Source: Lactarius indigo (Eukaryota; Basidiomycota; Agaricomycetes; Russulales; Russulaceae). Taken from it: a DNA stretch of 64,000 nt. How positions within the stretch are numbered: position 1 is the stretch's first letter; the number at the start of each line of letters is the position of its first letter. This document shows, one piece after another, positions 22,566 to 35,292 of the stretch. The position numbers were made by a program, and so were the translations under genes. The notes beneath the pieces were generated by a model. That model did no database searches, had not been told where the DNA came from, and was given only the letters and a program-made list of their open reading frames with translations. The DNA lies in the NCBI GenBank assembly GCA_025766275.1, contig JAFKAC010000001.1, forward strand, positions 2,666,001 through 2,730,000, given 5' to 3'.

Positions 22566-23163
22566 ACCGAGTCTTTACTCATATATTATTTTCATCTTTC
22601 CGTCTTGTCTAGGCTTGACTCTGTCAGAACACGCCTTGGAACACGCCGCTTCGGCCGGAGGTCAGGTACACGTTCAAAAAAAAAGTCATCGTCATTACTT
22701 GCTCGGGGATCGTTGAAGCGGGCATTGCGCCCGTATCAACCCCTCAGTAGAGCGAGATCTTACCGAAACTAGCTATTGCTCCGCGGAACGTGTGATCGCA
22801 AATTCCGTTAATTCGCTTGGCTAAGGTGTCTAGAATAATCCAGATCTCGGTAGCTGATCATATCATCGACTGAATCCTGGCATTTTACCCAAGAGCCACG
22901 AACTTGGAGACCCACCTGACATCATAAGGTGATAGGGATTCGGCCAATGTTTCGGGACGGCTGGGGCTAGGGCCCACAGTGGCTCCATTGAGGTACAGTA
23001 CTACTGGTGAGGGTCGGGGCGCGTGCACATGAGCACCTTCCGTATTTTACTTCCATAGGATCTATCCCACCCAAGTCTAGAGGCGAAGCTACAGATTTAA
23101 AGTACGTGCGAATTATTGCAATCTTAAGCTCAAACGCCGTGGAGCCAGCTTGGCCCCACAAGC
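22566..23163. other. Convergent intergenic region, bS18m / RPN11
   Basis: About 600 bases between two gene 3' ends. I see no ORF with family character and no repeat structure. An A-run (22677-22684) and short T-rich stretches are consistent with 3' processing signals on both strands. Confidence 0.5.
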
Positions 23164-24355
23164 TCATAACTCCGAAAGGAGCATGGTTCCCAAATTTTGG
23201 ACCACCTGATCTCCCACCGCTTTCTCCACGGCTTCTTCCAGGTGTCGTTTTGGGTCTTGTTTTCCAACGTGACGAGTTTTGAGTTGATCGGCTGTGAGCG
23301 TCGCTTCTTCTTGCAGTGACTTGTTGTACGCTCCAGATAACCCGAGCATCGACTGGCGTTCGTCAGTGGCAGTTACAAGAGTCCCAGACTGGGGTACGGA
23401 CCTTGATCGCCTTTTCGTTACTCTCCTTGTGCAGCTTGAAGTCCCGCAACTTCAACCCTTCCGTCCAGTTCCGTTTGTGCAGGTTCATAAGCATGGTTTG
23501 CTCAAGTTCCGTCTTGCGATAATTGACCACTATTGAGTAATAGTGTCTGTTCAGGCCATGGATCAGAGCTTGAATTGAAGGCTTGTTAATATGCCCAATG
23601 TTAGATGTCGTCTGACGAGGTTCTTGGCCCGAGAGAACTGATTGGGGCGTAATAGTCCTGAAGGCATCGATTACAACCTTGCCCTTGACCGATTGGATGG
23701 GGTCAACGACCACGGCAACAGAACGAGGGTCCAGAGATTCAAAGGACTGCGAAGGGATCAGATCACTGACACTAAGGAAACGGAAAATAAACAAACTTGT
23801 TGCGTCTGGACATCAACACTCGACAACCAGCATCCGAAGCCTGGGTGCGAATGATACCAGCCGACGACCATTTCTGGTCTGGTGGGAAATCAGAAGTGCA
23901 AACGATTGAGAAGGCGTTCCGAGAAAATAAATGCGCACCGACCAGTCTGCTTGAGCATTTCAAGCATTTTGGCTTGGAAAACATGATCAACGGACTCTAC
24001 GGAAACAGTAGTCCCTGATTGGGGCATTGCAAAGACGTCGATCACTTGAATGGTGTATTCGTCTACAAATTCGCCGAGCATTAGACCCATAACTTCCATC
24101 GGGACACCCGCTCTGCCGTGTTTTAACATCTGCAAGGACTATAAATATCAAAGCAGCTTGAGTGGGTTGTAACGAACCTTGAGCAGAGCAAGGGATGAGA
24201 TGTGTATAACTTCGCCACTGAAGAAGACGCGTTCATAGAAGTATGAGGTCTTAGGGGACTACGCACTTGTCTGGCACTGTCGATTCTTGGGAAGGGCCTC
24301 CACCTTGATTGCCACGTACTGCCTGGGCAAGCATACGCTCGAAGTTTGCATCCAT
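23164..24355 (-). CDS. RPN11: 26S proteasome lid deubiquitinase Rpn11
   Basis: Model complement(join(23164..23352,23402..23746,23797..23878,23939..24129,24178..24217,24267..24355)), 311 residues, matching the usual family length of about 310. The JAMM/MPN+ metalloprotease centre is complete: upstream Glu in [14 protein letters not shown] and zinc site [14 protein letters not shown] (HxH, then S-x-x-D). Flanking blocks [14 protein letters not shown] and [20 protein letters not shown], and the C-terminal [14 protein letters not shown] helix, are also present. Rpn11 removes ubiquitin chains as substrates enter the proteasome. The gene lies head-to-head with the coiled-coil orphan at 24444, with only 88 bases between start codons. 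Confidence 0.97.
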
Positions 24356-24443
24356 GGTGGTTCTCGTGCTCTGAGGCTGACGCGTTCACAAACCAGATCC
24401 GCTTAACAGAGCAAGTGATCGGGCCGGAAATTACCGGCGCAAC

Positions 24444-26266
24444 ATGCCCACCAGCGAACTCACAGATGCACTGAATCCGTTCGTAGGACAGCAGCAGCAA
24501 CAACAACAGAGCTATTCAGAACAACAAACCTATACTCAGCCTTTCCAGGCTGCTCCCCCACCTCAGTCGTCATCTTTCGTCCCTCATCGCAGCGAGCTAG
24601 AGTATGCCATCTCGGAACCACCTCCACCTCCCAGGTGCTGCTCTTCCTGTACTTTTGTCTGGATCCAACTATCTCACTTTCCAGGTCTAGGCCCAAGTTA
24701 GATGCTGCCCATCTCATACAGGAGCTTCTTCGCGCCTTGAATGTTACGCGAGAAGCGCAGGAGAGCGAATACAGGCGAAGGGTGGCCTGGGAGCAAGAAC
24801 TTGAAGCTAAATATCAGCAACGACAAGTGGAGACGGAAACTCAATTGGAAGAGATGAAGCGAGAAATAGCCTGCCTCAAGATATGTGTTGCATCGTTACT
24901 CGACCAACGGCCCCATGACACAGCACAAGCCAGTGGTTCTGTGTACCCACATGAAGCGTCTGGTGTGGCTAATTCGGAGGGGTCTTCCCGTCAGAGTACT
25001 ATTGTCGAACGCATGTCCATCGATGTGCCATCTCCGTCGGCGTCTCCTGTCTCACCAAGCGGGAAGGGGGAAACCCCCTCCCCCAACGACGGAGAGAGTG
25101 ATTCGGGAGACTCTGAGAGTGAAGCATCCCAACCGCTTAATGGGCCGCGACCTCAAAGGCGCACAAATAATCATGACAAGAGATGTTACACCATTCAGGT
25201 ACTTTTAAGCCCTTCCTTTTGATGACCCCTAAAAAGACCTTTACAGACAGCTATGCGTAGACACATTTATCGTGTCTTGGGTGTTAGCCCCGAAGACGGG
25301 CTACCTCACAGTCACCACGAAGGTCTGCCGTTGAGCATCAATGAGCCCGTCCGCTTCGTGTGGGAGAAGACGATTAAACAATCGAAACACAACGCCCAAA
25401 TGAAGGACCGCGTCTTGGCCGACCTAAGGGCCAATCGTAGACTTTACAGACACGTCCCGGAAGCCGATTTCTCACCCAAGTCCGTCTCATCTGCTTTCGA
25501 CCAAGCGTTCTCAACATTTCGCCAAAAATACAAGGCGCAACTGGACCCAACGGTCTCGTTAACTGTGAAGACGAGAGAGGAACACAAGGCTATGAAGTCG
25601 CGCCGTCTACACCGCAAGAAATTCGTTCGTATCTCCGTTGAGTTGATTAACCCATTTACATTTACGGGCTTTTTCTAGAAGCGAGACCAACGGATCGCCA
25701 TGCGGGAGAGAACGCAGGCCTTTGCTCATTCGACTTTCGACGGTGCCATGGAACTTGAGTGCATGTCGTCTGAGGAGTCAAACGAAGACTCAAAACTAGG
25801 CGTCATGAAGGACAAAGTACTTAAAATACGAGGGATACCCTGGCGGAGTAACAGGTTGCTCAAGTTTTATTCTGTTCTTGATGAAGATGATCGTTTAGAT
25901 AAGAGTTTGAGACCGAAGCGCGGCCTTGGGAGACGCGACAGGGATGAAGGTCCACCGAAGGATGGCCTAACGATTCCGCCGAAAGGGGTCGCCAGCTGGA
26001 TGATCAGTCGACGTTGGCTGCGCGATGTGCAGCTAGTACACCCAGAAGTGCTACGGGCGGTACAGGAGCTCGTGCACGATCCTCCGGGCTTTGACTGGAC
26101 AAAGTTCGATGCACTTGGTTACGAAACCGACGATGAACGTATGACTATTGACAGTAATACTCATCGGCATGGAGCACAGTTCGCACCACATCCATCAGCA
26201 TTTCCAGGCAGCACCACTAGCTACGCTCTTGTTGATGCCCTAGCTCCCGCGTCATTAGTACCATAA
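24444..26266 (+). CDS. Conserved basidiomycete protein with central coiled coil, function unknown
   Basis: Model join(24444..24634,24685..25198,25247..25624,25679..26266), 556 residues, phases consistent. The N-terminus is Gln/Pro-rich (GQQQQQQQSYSEQQ). A coiled coil follows (EYRRRVAWEQELEAKYQQRQ... to EMKREIACL), then a Ser/Pro/acidic linker. The second half is compact and looks conserved: RRHIYRVLGVSPEDGLP, VRFVWEKTIKQSKHN, EADFSPKSVSSAFDQAF, LHRKKF-KRDQRIAMRERT, IRGIPWRSNRLLKFYSVLD and SWMISRRWLRDV. The Lys/Arg content and the split charged/hydrophobic pattern suggest a nuclear or nucleic-acid-binding role, but this is a guess. I know similar uncharacterised proteins from mushroom genomes. 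It shares an 88-base promoter interval with RPN11. Confidence 0.75.
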
Positions 26267-26435
26267 GGACACTGATACTGGCTATCAAGTTCATATTTTC
26301 TTGTACTATACTGTAACTGTTCTGTACCACTCGTACTACTTCTTGCTTCAACAAGCGCTTTGAAGTACAATCGTCATCGTGACGTCACACATTACAAGGT
26401 GTCACATACATACCACAACAACTCTTTCAAAACTC

Positions 26436-28794
26436 ATGCTGAAAGAGCTCAGCGCAGATGTCGCAGAGTGCTCCTTAAACCCATCGGAGACTGTTTCGTG
26501 TAAGCGCATTCATTCAATTTGTTTGCCGCGTTCGTTTTTGAGTACATTTGCTAGTTCGCAGCAGGGCTAAAGAGTTCGTCGAACTTCATGACCAGGTCCA
26601 GGTGTGTATATCATTCTTGAAGCCCTCTACGAGCTCACAATCTGCAGACGGGTCTGGGGTTACTAGATTCCCTCGAATCTTTTCTTTCCACATTTCAGAA
26701 GGATCTCTCCGCCGTGTCAGGGCAAATATCTGACCTGCAGTCGCGCAGTCGGGACATCGAAGGCAGATTGAAGAGTCGCAAAGTATGTGTCTATTCCCAA
26801 TTCTCCCCGGCTCTAATTTGAACTATGTCTACTGTAGAAAATTGAAAAACCGTTGGCGAACCTCATCTCTGACGTCACGCTTTCCCCTGGTGTCGTTAAC
26901 ACAATACTTGACACGGACGTCGGCGAGTCATGGCTTCACGCGATCTCAGACTTTGAACTGCGGCTCGAAGGGCTCAAGGTGCGTGGGCGTGTGCGCGCCG
27001 CTCGAGATTTAGGCGAAGTCGCGGAAGGCTTGCGGATCGTGGTATGACTTTCGTTTGGTGGTCCCAGCTCCTAACTCGAACAAGATGGGATAAACTTGCA
27101 GGCGGCTACGAAAATACGCGCATTTTTCCTCGCTCTCCTGCAGCCCATCCGTGCGAGCATGACCACGAACATGCATGTGGTGCAAACAACCGTATTTCTC
27201 AAGTACCGTCCTCTGTACGCGTTTTTGATGCGGCATGCTCCAAACGTGGCCACGGAATTGCAAAAGGCTTATGTCGCGACCGCACGCACGTATTATGAGA
27301 CCGGGTTTCGGCGGTATATGAGGAGCCTCGGGTGGGTCAAGGTCAGTGGGCACGTACTCCGATCCCGAGTTTCACCCACTGAGATATTCCGTGTAGGGAA
27401 GGACCACAGAGAAAGACCCTGGATTGGTATCGGGACTTGATAGTCCAGAAAAGCAGACAGAAGCCCACCTCGAACGATTACGCCATGCTCGGATTGAAGG
27501 GCCTGGTGCCACACTGGCCTACATGGCCGATGACAAATTATATGTAGTTATTCTAATGCTAAATGTCCCACCGTCGGATGTTCTGACCTTCCTCCTTCCT
27601 TTTCCCGTTTGCGTAACAGAAGGATGACGTGGAGGCTCTCCTTCGGTCAGCCCTGCTGGTCATAATGGACAATGGAACCTCGGAATACGTTTTTGTCACC
27701 ACCTTCTTCGCACCTGAGCCAAGTCCGCCGCCTCCTGACACCCCACAGGTTATCAGTAGCCACCTTTTTTCACCCACTTCGCTTTCAGCAACTTTGCCCG
27801 GCGATGACGCGGCTTCTAACCCCGCCACTGACGCGGTTCCGGAGACCCCGAAGCAGCGTACCGAGAGCGTATTCAGCAATGACGGTCTACGTCCATCGCC
27901 TCAACTCTCGAAAGAAGACCAGACCGCCCTGAATGCCATCTGGAAGCAAATCATGGACCCCGCCCTGGATCACACAAAGGTTTGGTTCCCTACAGTCGTG
28001 TACTAACGTGCATGTTGACAAGTGCAGGCATTCGTGCAAGCTGCGTTGGAACCTCTACCACCTGTGATCCCCCTCCTCATAATGATCCGGCTCACCGAAG
28101 AGGTCATGGGCGAGGTTCAGAAACGCGGCTGTCAACCATTGGAAACGTTCCTTTTTGGCCTTCGTTTGCAGATGTGGCCACTCTTCCAGAAATCGATGAC
28201 AGTCCAAATCGAGGGGCTTAAAAACGTTGCTGAAGGCGCCGCAGGAGGCTACTTTCGCCGCGCGACGACAACAAGCGATGCCACCATTGCCACCGTAAGT
28301 CGAGAAAAAAAAAAACGTTCTTTTTTGGTGTCATGTAGGAACATCGGGCATTAGAACTGATTTGGCCCGCAGATCTGCAAGCGATATGTGGTACTGTTCC
28401 TTTGCCTTGTAATGTTGACCGAGCAGAACGAAGAAACCATGATCTTCTCCAAGTAAGGGCATCCCGCTTCTACCGGGGGAGTGCCAGCATTGAATGGTTC
28501 TACATAGTTTGCTCCGTCTCCGGCAGGAACTCACCAAACTAATTGAAACACACACTGACAAGATTTCTGAAGCCTCGGCTAGAGCGAGGGCTCGATCAAC
28601 AGTGTATGAACAACTCCTCCAGGGCCTAACGGTACGTGTCTACTAATGGCCTACTTGTCCGTATGTTGAACCGTTTTCCCTAATAGCGCGCCTTCCGTGC
28701 CGCCCCAAATCATTCGAGGGCGCAAACCGAGCTGGTCTACTGGCGAGAGAAAGAAGAGGGTGCACGCAACCAGTCGCTCAGTAGACCTCAGTAA
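26436..28794 (+). CDS. VPS52: Vps52, GARP/EARP tethering-complex subunit
   Basis: Model join(26436..26497,26562..26601,26648..26782,26838..27041,27102..27341,27397..27543,27620..27979,28028..28294,28373..28452,28508..28631,28687..28794), 588 residues, eleven exons. Diagnostic order: EFVELHDQVQ, LLDSLESFLSTFQKDLSAV coiled coil, NLISDVTLSPGVVNTIL, ATKIRAFFLALLQPIR, TTVFLKYRPLYAFL, YYETGFRRYMRSLGWVK, MDNGTSEYVFVTTFF and CKRYVVLFLCLVMLTEQNE. Vps52 joins Vps51/53/54 to tether endosome-derived vesicles at the trans-Golgi. The N-terminus looks short: relatives have about 40 more residues before the ELHDQ segment, so an upstream exon may be missing. The C-terminus lacks the last stretch seen in animals. 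Confidence 0.9.
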
Positions 28795-28943
28795 CTTATC
28801 GGTGACGGTTATATATATATAGTATTAAAGAGAGGGAAGGTGAAGGTAACCATGCAAATGAAAGAGCCCATTAAATAGCATTTGAAGCATCATGCCGAAA
28901 TTCTACTGGCCGCCGCGAAGCGGTGATCTTCGGATCGCCCTCC

Positions 28944-31900
28944 CTACGACTTGTAAGGAGGCACCAATGCCGAAGGTTTCCTGAAAACAAAAGCACGCGT
29001 CAACATCTTCCCAGCCAGCGCCGCAGAAAATCGGACTGACCGTGGCTCCTGCTTTTGCAAGCCGGGGAACGACGCTCTCAGCAAATTACTACCATTGCTG
29101 GATTTCCCGATATGAAGCTTGCTAAGCATCTCGCGGACCTCACTGGGACCTCCGACGGGCTTGGACTTTTGTGATCTAGTCCGCACCGGCTTCGCGGGAC
29201 CATCGCCGTGCATGGACGTGTGATCGAGGGTCGACAAGGAGGGTGCCTTGTTGACCAAAGCCGGGTTAGACATGCTGCTCCTGCCCTCGAGAGCATCACG
29301 CAGATCGGTGACTCCGACGCCCCTTGTCGAGCGGGCTAGACTCTGCAGCGACAGATTTTCGATGTGCATCAACGCTGGCGCAAGTCTCAGGTGCGGTGAT
29401 ATTCCATCGCGCCGCAAAGGGTCGTAGCTTGACTGGGGCTCCATTGCTATTTAGCAGCGAAACAATCAGCAGCCCGTGTTTAGCAATACTCCATTGAGAA
29501 CTCACAATCTTTGAGGGCCGACTCAGCGGTCCATGGTGCCGAGAGGCGTTTTCGAAGTACTTCACTGTCCATCCCTGTAGCATCGAGTATGCTCTTGCTC
29601 GCGGCCAGTAGACCGACCGCCACTTCAGGGTCCACACCTGACCAGGCACCATCTGCACCATCTGCTTGGTTGCTGGGCAAGATCTGGACGGGTATCTCTG
29701 GCTCAGTGAGCTGACCTAGCGCCTGCACGGCCTCGGTGGGAAGATACGACGGAACTGGCATAGACGAAAGAGCCTAGGAATAGAATGAGATAGGGAGTCA
29801 GTCGAAAAAGAGGGGCAATTCTTACCCTCTCGGCTAGCTCGGTCAGCTCGCTGCAGTCCCACGTCCTCCCTAGGACCAGCCAAGTCTTTGAAACCACCTC
29901 CCTGATCGCCCATACCCTTCCTAAGGATGCAGGGTCAGAGGAGTCATCCACATGTGCGACCGAGGACAAAGCAACCAGGAACGGTACGCCGGTGAGCAAC
30001 CCGCGGATTGGGAGGTGTTCGTGAATCCTTGCCAGGATGGAGGCGATGTTACGGTAGTCGGAAGCCGTGGCCAAAGGAGGGGAAGTCGGCGTGATACGGG
30101 AGGGAAGCCGCGAGATCATACGCCTCACCAGGGATTGCTTCCTGGTCCTGGCGGGGAGTGAAAGGGATGGTCTGGCATGCTGCGACCGCGCCGGGGAACT
30201 GCGGTCCTCGGTATCACCAACAGCTTCATGAGAAGCATCAGGGGTAGCAGGAATCACATTGATAGGGGCTGAATCTTCATGCATTGTAGAACGAGCAGAG
30301 GATGGGGTGCGTGCGGAATCGTGGAAAACCGGAGACGTGGCCAGGATGTAAAGATAGATGTGGATTGCGTGAAGGAACCGAGTTGATTCATCTCCATGCA
30401 GCACTGCCATTATATTGCCTGCTTGCTGGACTTGGCTTACAGCAAACGGTCGATTTCGCCTCACCCCATCTCCATCTATATATTCCCCGCGCATCGAGAT
30501 CTCTGACTCCAGATAAACAAGTAAAGCGCTGGCGTAATCAGTCCGTACAGGGAAATCCGCGTCGCAGATGAAGTTCAGGGTGTCCTGCCAAGTTTCTGGT
30601 GATATCTTTGCCCTGTTCGTCAGGTGAGCTTCGCCGTCCGCGCGTTCATAAGAAGTCCGCGCCGGTTGATCTGCCACCTTTTGACCATTGGACGAAGTTT
30701 CTTGTCCCAATCCCAGAGTCTCTCCACCTTGGCGATGGTCGACCCTTCGTGTGGGAGTGCGCATGAGTCCAACAAGTCCCGCAATGAGAGCACGAAGCGC
30801 TTGGCTACGACTTTTGTCACTCGAAACCCGTCCAGGGAGACCGGTTGCATCGGCTGTAAGAAGCCGACTTATGAGTTCACTAGCAAGGTCGTGAATCTGG
30901 TCAGCGTAATATACGTGGGTGCCTAGTGCGCCGATGCACTCGGTCAAGGCCAGGAGTAGTGAGTCAGTTGGATTGATAGCGGCTCTACGGAGAACCAGGG
31001 TTATAAGATTTGAAATGACGTCTGAGGTAGACATTACGAGGGGGGTGGGAGATGTGAAGACAGTAGTGATCATGGCGGCGAGAGCGATATGAGGGGCTGT
31101 CGTAGTTGGAATGTCTTGTTCCCGCTTCAGGCGTTCGATCAAATGGGTGGGGATGGTGTCGCGGAATTGGTATTGCGTCCACTCAGTTGCCTTCCCCGCG
31201 AACCAGCGGCAGTGATCTACCTTCTCCCACCCTTTGATTTCGTCTAAGCTGGTCATTGCAGCCTGAATGACGAAGGAAACCTGCCCCCCACTAGAGTGGT
31301 CGAATAGATAAGAAAGAGCACGAAGACACGCATTTGAGACATCAGTCCTGGATGGCCCCCGCTCTCCGTCGATGTGTAGGTGAATTGATGCCGCACGCCT
31401 CTCGACCACGGGACGCGTCCGAAACTCATCCAGGTACGGCGACAGGGGCTTCTGTCTAGAAGTCGCGTGATCAGGGACGGGTAAAGAAGACAACAGAAGT
31501 TGCACAGACTCGTCTTCCAGCACAGACAGTTCTACTTCTTGTAGACTGCTCAAGACCGCTGGTACAAGGGTAGAGACTTGACTCTTGAAAGTAGAAGAGC
31601 TGTACAGGGCCTCCGACGTCACCACGCCGGTAAGCGCGGCAAGACCAACAAGTCTCGTCCTATGGGTATCATTTGAGGAGAGAAAGACAATCCCAGTTCA
31701 TTGAAACGAACCTATTCGTGAACTCCGAATCGCCCGAGGATGACACCGCTCTGCTCATCCGACAGAAGCGTTCAAGTATGGACAAATAGTCCTTAGTGAC
31801 CGTCTGGTCCACGCCAACTAGACGTCCGTCGGTGAAGGTTGTCCACGCCTTGAACTGCCGAAAAAAAAAGGTGGGCTGCCTAGTCGATAAATACGGGATG

Positions 31901-32350
31901 CAGGACTCACTAGGTTGGCTGCCTTGGCAGAAACTTCGATGTCTGAAGGGAAAGTGGATAGCACAGTGCTAATAGAAGCGAGAAGCGAAGGAGTTAGGAG
32001 TGAGATGTCGCGTCGACACTCCGTAGCAAGAGCTTTAAATATTGACAGCGAAATGAGGAGAGAGCTGGGAGATCAGTCTGGCTAGGATGTACGCCGAGTC
32101 AAATGGCAACGACTCACGCCCGAGAACGAGGATTATTTGATTGCGCCTTTCGACACTCGACTTTGATCCTTTTCTCAAGTTCGCTGCTCAATTTGTTGAT
32201 CTTTCCGGGTTTGTTAGCAGCATAATACGTTAACCGGGAAAGTTCTTGTGCATTCGGGTGATAGTCTGGTCCAGAAGTTAAGAGAGAGGCGGTAGGTGGG
32301 TAGCAGGCGGTGATTAGTTGCACATGATTAGGAGTAAACAAGAGATGCAT
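28944..32350 (-). CDS. EFR3: Efr3, plasma-membrane anchor of the PI4-kinase Stt4 complex
   Basis: Model complement(join(28944..28980,29041..29446,29506..29773,29826..31659,31712..31854,31911..32064,32118..32350)), 1024 residues. The N-terminal exon has the family signature: LLFTPNHVQLI, a Cys-Tyr-Pro just after it, and YHPNAQELSRLTYYAANKPGKINKL. Next come IFKALATECRRDI, FKAWTTFTDGRLVGVD and TRLVGLAAL, then a long helical-repeat rod and a low-complexity C-terminus ending KPSALVPPYKS. Yeast Efr3 brings Ypp1 and Stt4 to PIK patches to make PI4P at the plasma membrane. The last intron (28981-29040, 60 bases, strong tttgttttcag acceptor) is a multiple of three with no stop, so the retained form would also be read through. 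Confidence 0.93.
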
Positions 32351-32411
32351 AAGAGAATGTCAAAGGAGAGGAGCTGAGCTGTGATTAGAGCCCGGAATCA
32401 GACTAGGCGTA

Positions 32412-33130
32412 TTACAAGACAACGTCACGCGCGTCTCCACGTGTCAGTTTATAGCTCTCCTCCTTCAACCGTCTACCCGCCGAGATACTCTCCATCACCC
32501 ATTCGGGTTTAACAACGTATCGTTTCGTTTTGCTACTCGATTTAAGCAAGTTCTGTGTCTTGGTTCCACTTAGTGGCTGTGACGAGACGATATGGGTTGC
32601 ATTAGAAGCCGATTGCCTGTGGACCATCAGGGAGGTTGCGCAGTGCGTAGTAGTCTTAGACGAACAAGACCTGTCCACCAGCCTCTGTGATCACCCTCTT
32701 CATTTCGATATCGGTTGTACCTCGTAGGTATCCATTGATGTAGATGCTTGTATTGTTTAAGACACTCGATTTTACCTCTTCTCTTTGATCCCTGAGCTTT
32801 GCGTTGCGCTCCTTCACATACACCCGCCTATGGCTCGGACCATCTGGCCTCTGGTGACCGGTAGCGAGCGAGACGACATGATCTACCGGTATCAAGTGTC
32901 AGGCGTTTTGCACGTTGTGCGTTATACGAAAACTAGCCAGAGCGCAGCCCAATATCCGAATGTGTGATGGGGTTCGAGTCGTCCGTCAACGTTTGGAGTA
33001 AATGCCTTGTAAGGGATTTGGTACACGTCTTGGATCCACCACTTGTGTCTTTCGGTAGATAAGGATTGTATCTACGTTGCACGCGCTCCTTTCTGTGGCT
33101 CTGGCCTTGGGTTAGATTCTCTGAGCTCAT
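32412..33130 (-). CDS. Small single-BRCT protein, Rev1-like BRCT
   Basis: Model complement(join(32412..32616,32666..32882,32938..33130)), 204 residues. The N-terminus is basic (SHRKERVQRRYNPY) with LTRHLLQTLTD; next come the linker YVKERNAKLRDQREEV and one BRCT domain: SSVLNNTSIYINGYLRGTTD, MKRVITEAGGQVL, THIVSSQPLSGTK and YVVKPEWVMESISAGRRL. The layout is like the N-terminal BRCT of DNA polymerase Rev1, which binds DNA or PCNA, but no polymerase domain follows, so this is a stand-alone BRCT protein rather than Rev1. The first intron requires a GC donor (gctagt), supported only by phase; the second uses gttcgt. It is head-to-head with folylpolyglutamate synthase, 88 bases between start codons. 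Confidence 0.75.
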
Positions 33131-33218
33131 CGTGTTACCAGATAGGATCACGTAACAAGTCGGAGCGAAGGCCACAACCCACGGATCTGGTACAACAACA
33201 AACAAATTTGTGCAACCA

Positions 33219-35292
33219 ATGCGATTGCGTCTTGGATTTCTGATACCCATTGTGTGTAGGAACCTCGAACGCAAGATTCACTTCGGCTTTCAGCGTCGCG
33301 CAATGTCTGGAAGGTCTTACAAGGACGCGGTCGATCTCTTGAACACACTGCAAACCAATGCTGCAACTCTAGAAGCTATCAAGGCGTCGGGTGGGCAGGG
33401 CAAGGAGCTGGCTATTCCAGAGATGGTTGAATACTTGGAGAGAATAGGTCACAAGGTGAGTTTTTTTGTTCATAACTAAGCGTTGTAGTTCCCTATGTGT
33501 GCCAGCGAGAAGATCTCAATTCCCTCAATATTATTCACGTCACTGGCACTAAGGGCAAAGGTTCTACCTGCGCCTTCGTGGATTCCATTCTTCGTCGTAC
33601 CAGGCCGGAGTGGAAGATTGGCGCGTTACACTTTCTCTCATCGGAACCGTGGTGTCTGATGCGCAGCGTTAATGCAGGTTTATACACGTCGCCACATCTC
33701 ATTGCGGTGCGAGAGCGAATTCGTGTCAATGGTGTCCCCATATCAGAAGAGTTGTTCGCAAAGTTCTTTTTTGACGTCTGGGATCGCCTAGAAGAAACCA
33801 CCGACCAAGTCGGTTCTCTCCCCGGTGGGAACATATCAGTCTTATTGATGCACGAACATAGCGGAAGCTTCCAACTGCGAAACCGAAGCCAATGTATTTC
33901 AGATATGTCACACTTGTGGCATTTCATGCGTTCTTGACTCTGAAGGTTCGAATTCTCGCTATGACATATCGCTGCGCGATGGTGTTCATTTGCATTCCCC
34001 TAGGTCGATGCTACGATACTAGAAGTTGGTGTTGGTGGTACATACGATTGTACCAACATCGTTCCTCGCCCCGTCGTCACTGGTATATCGTCTCTCGGTA
34101 TAGACCATGTCGGTGTACTAGGGACGACGATTGCGGAGATCGCCTGGCAGAAAGCAGGTATTTTTAAGGTTCGTTCCCCAGTAATTAAATCTCGCTATGT
34201 TTTGTAAAAGGACGTACTTAGGAAGGCGTTCCAGCGATAACTGTAGACCAACCAAGAGAAGGTATGGACGTATTGCGGCAACGGAGCGCAGAATTAAAGG
34301 TTGGATACTCCCCCACAGCGCAGTCAAGTCTCTCATACATAACGCGCAGGCCTCTGAGTTCATCGTCGTACCTCCAGTACCCGAGGTGGCGGGGATCCAA
34401 CTAGGTGCTTTCGGTGAACCCCGGCATTTCGCGGTGACTTGGTCTGACTGCGAAACAGGTCTGGCAGGGGAACATCAGATTGTGAACGGAGAACTTGCTG
34501 TGCTGCTCGCTCGGAAATTCTTGCAGTCGAAGGAACAAGCAATCCCTCAAGCGGCTCTTCCGATCTCCTTCATCGAGGGACTGAAGGACGCGAAGTGGCC
34601 TGGAAGATGCCAGACCGTTAGCGACCCAAAGTATCCGTCAACGGTGTGGTTTCTTGACGGTGCCCATACAGTGGAGAGTCTTGCTTGTTGCATAAAGTGG
34701 TTCGTTAGTCCCATAGCAGCGTTAAAAGAGGCTGAGTGAGAGTATTCCTTCTGCTCGACCACGCAAGCTCACCAATTACCAGGAGGAATCCATCTCGTGT
34801 CCTCATATTCAACTGCACCCGTGGGCGATCTGGACAGTCGTTCCTGGGGGTTGTGCTGGAAAGAATCGCAGCACAACTTCAGTTACATAGCTCTAGCGAG
34901 TCCCCTGATACTTTCTTTGATAAGGTCGTGTTCTGTGCGAACGTGACGTACGCGGACGGTCACTTCAAAGGGGGTGAGATGAGATGATCATGGTGCTTCC
35001 ACCCCGCCGCAGCTGACATTCTGCGATCTTTTCAGATCTGACTTCCATGTCTATCCCTGAAGACGACTTGGCGCAACTGAAAACACAACAGGAGTTGGCC
35101 GCGGCTTGGACGTCGTTATTACCTACTTTTCCGAACGAGAACGTCCACGTTCTGCCGTCCATCGAGCACGCCGTTCGTGTAGTCAGGGACGAAACTAGTA
35201 ATGGCAGAACTGTGGAAGTCCTCGTCACAGGCAGCCTACATTTGATCGGTGGTTTGATCGAGGTTGCGGGGCTTTCGGAGGTCGCTTTATGA
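33219..35292 (+). CDS. MET7: Folylpolyglutamate synthase, probable mitochondrial and cytosolic forms
   Basis: Model join(33219..33455,33506..33620,33678..33808,33862..33945,34004..34168,34222..34299,34350..34735,34783..34973,35036..35292), 547 residues. It carries [15 protein letters not shown], the P-loop [55 protein letters not shown], the second signature DGAHTVESL and FNCTRGR. The enzyme adds glutamates to folates, retaining them in the cell and serving one-carbon metabolism including methionine synthesis (METE is in the same window). Two start codons, 33219 (basic, hydrophobic leader [16 protein letters not shown]) and 33303 (MSGRSYKD), fit the common dual mitochondrial/cytosolic arrangement. 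Intron 2 is GC-AG (gcgcgt) and 57 bases long. Confidence 0.95.

Noticed and set aside
33940..33956. tRNA B-box-like GGTTCGAATTC
   Set aside because: It is the donor region of a MET7 intron. No A box or cloverleaf at the right distance. Similar hits at 32960, 38725 and 59870 also fall inside genes.
34197..34739. Single long ORF in MET7 taken as one exon
   Set aside because: The 34300-34349 part breaks family continuity; removing it as an intron restores QRSAELK to ASEFIVVPP.
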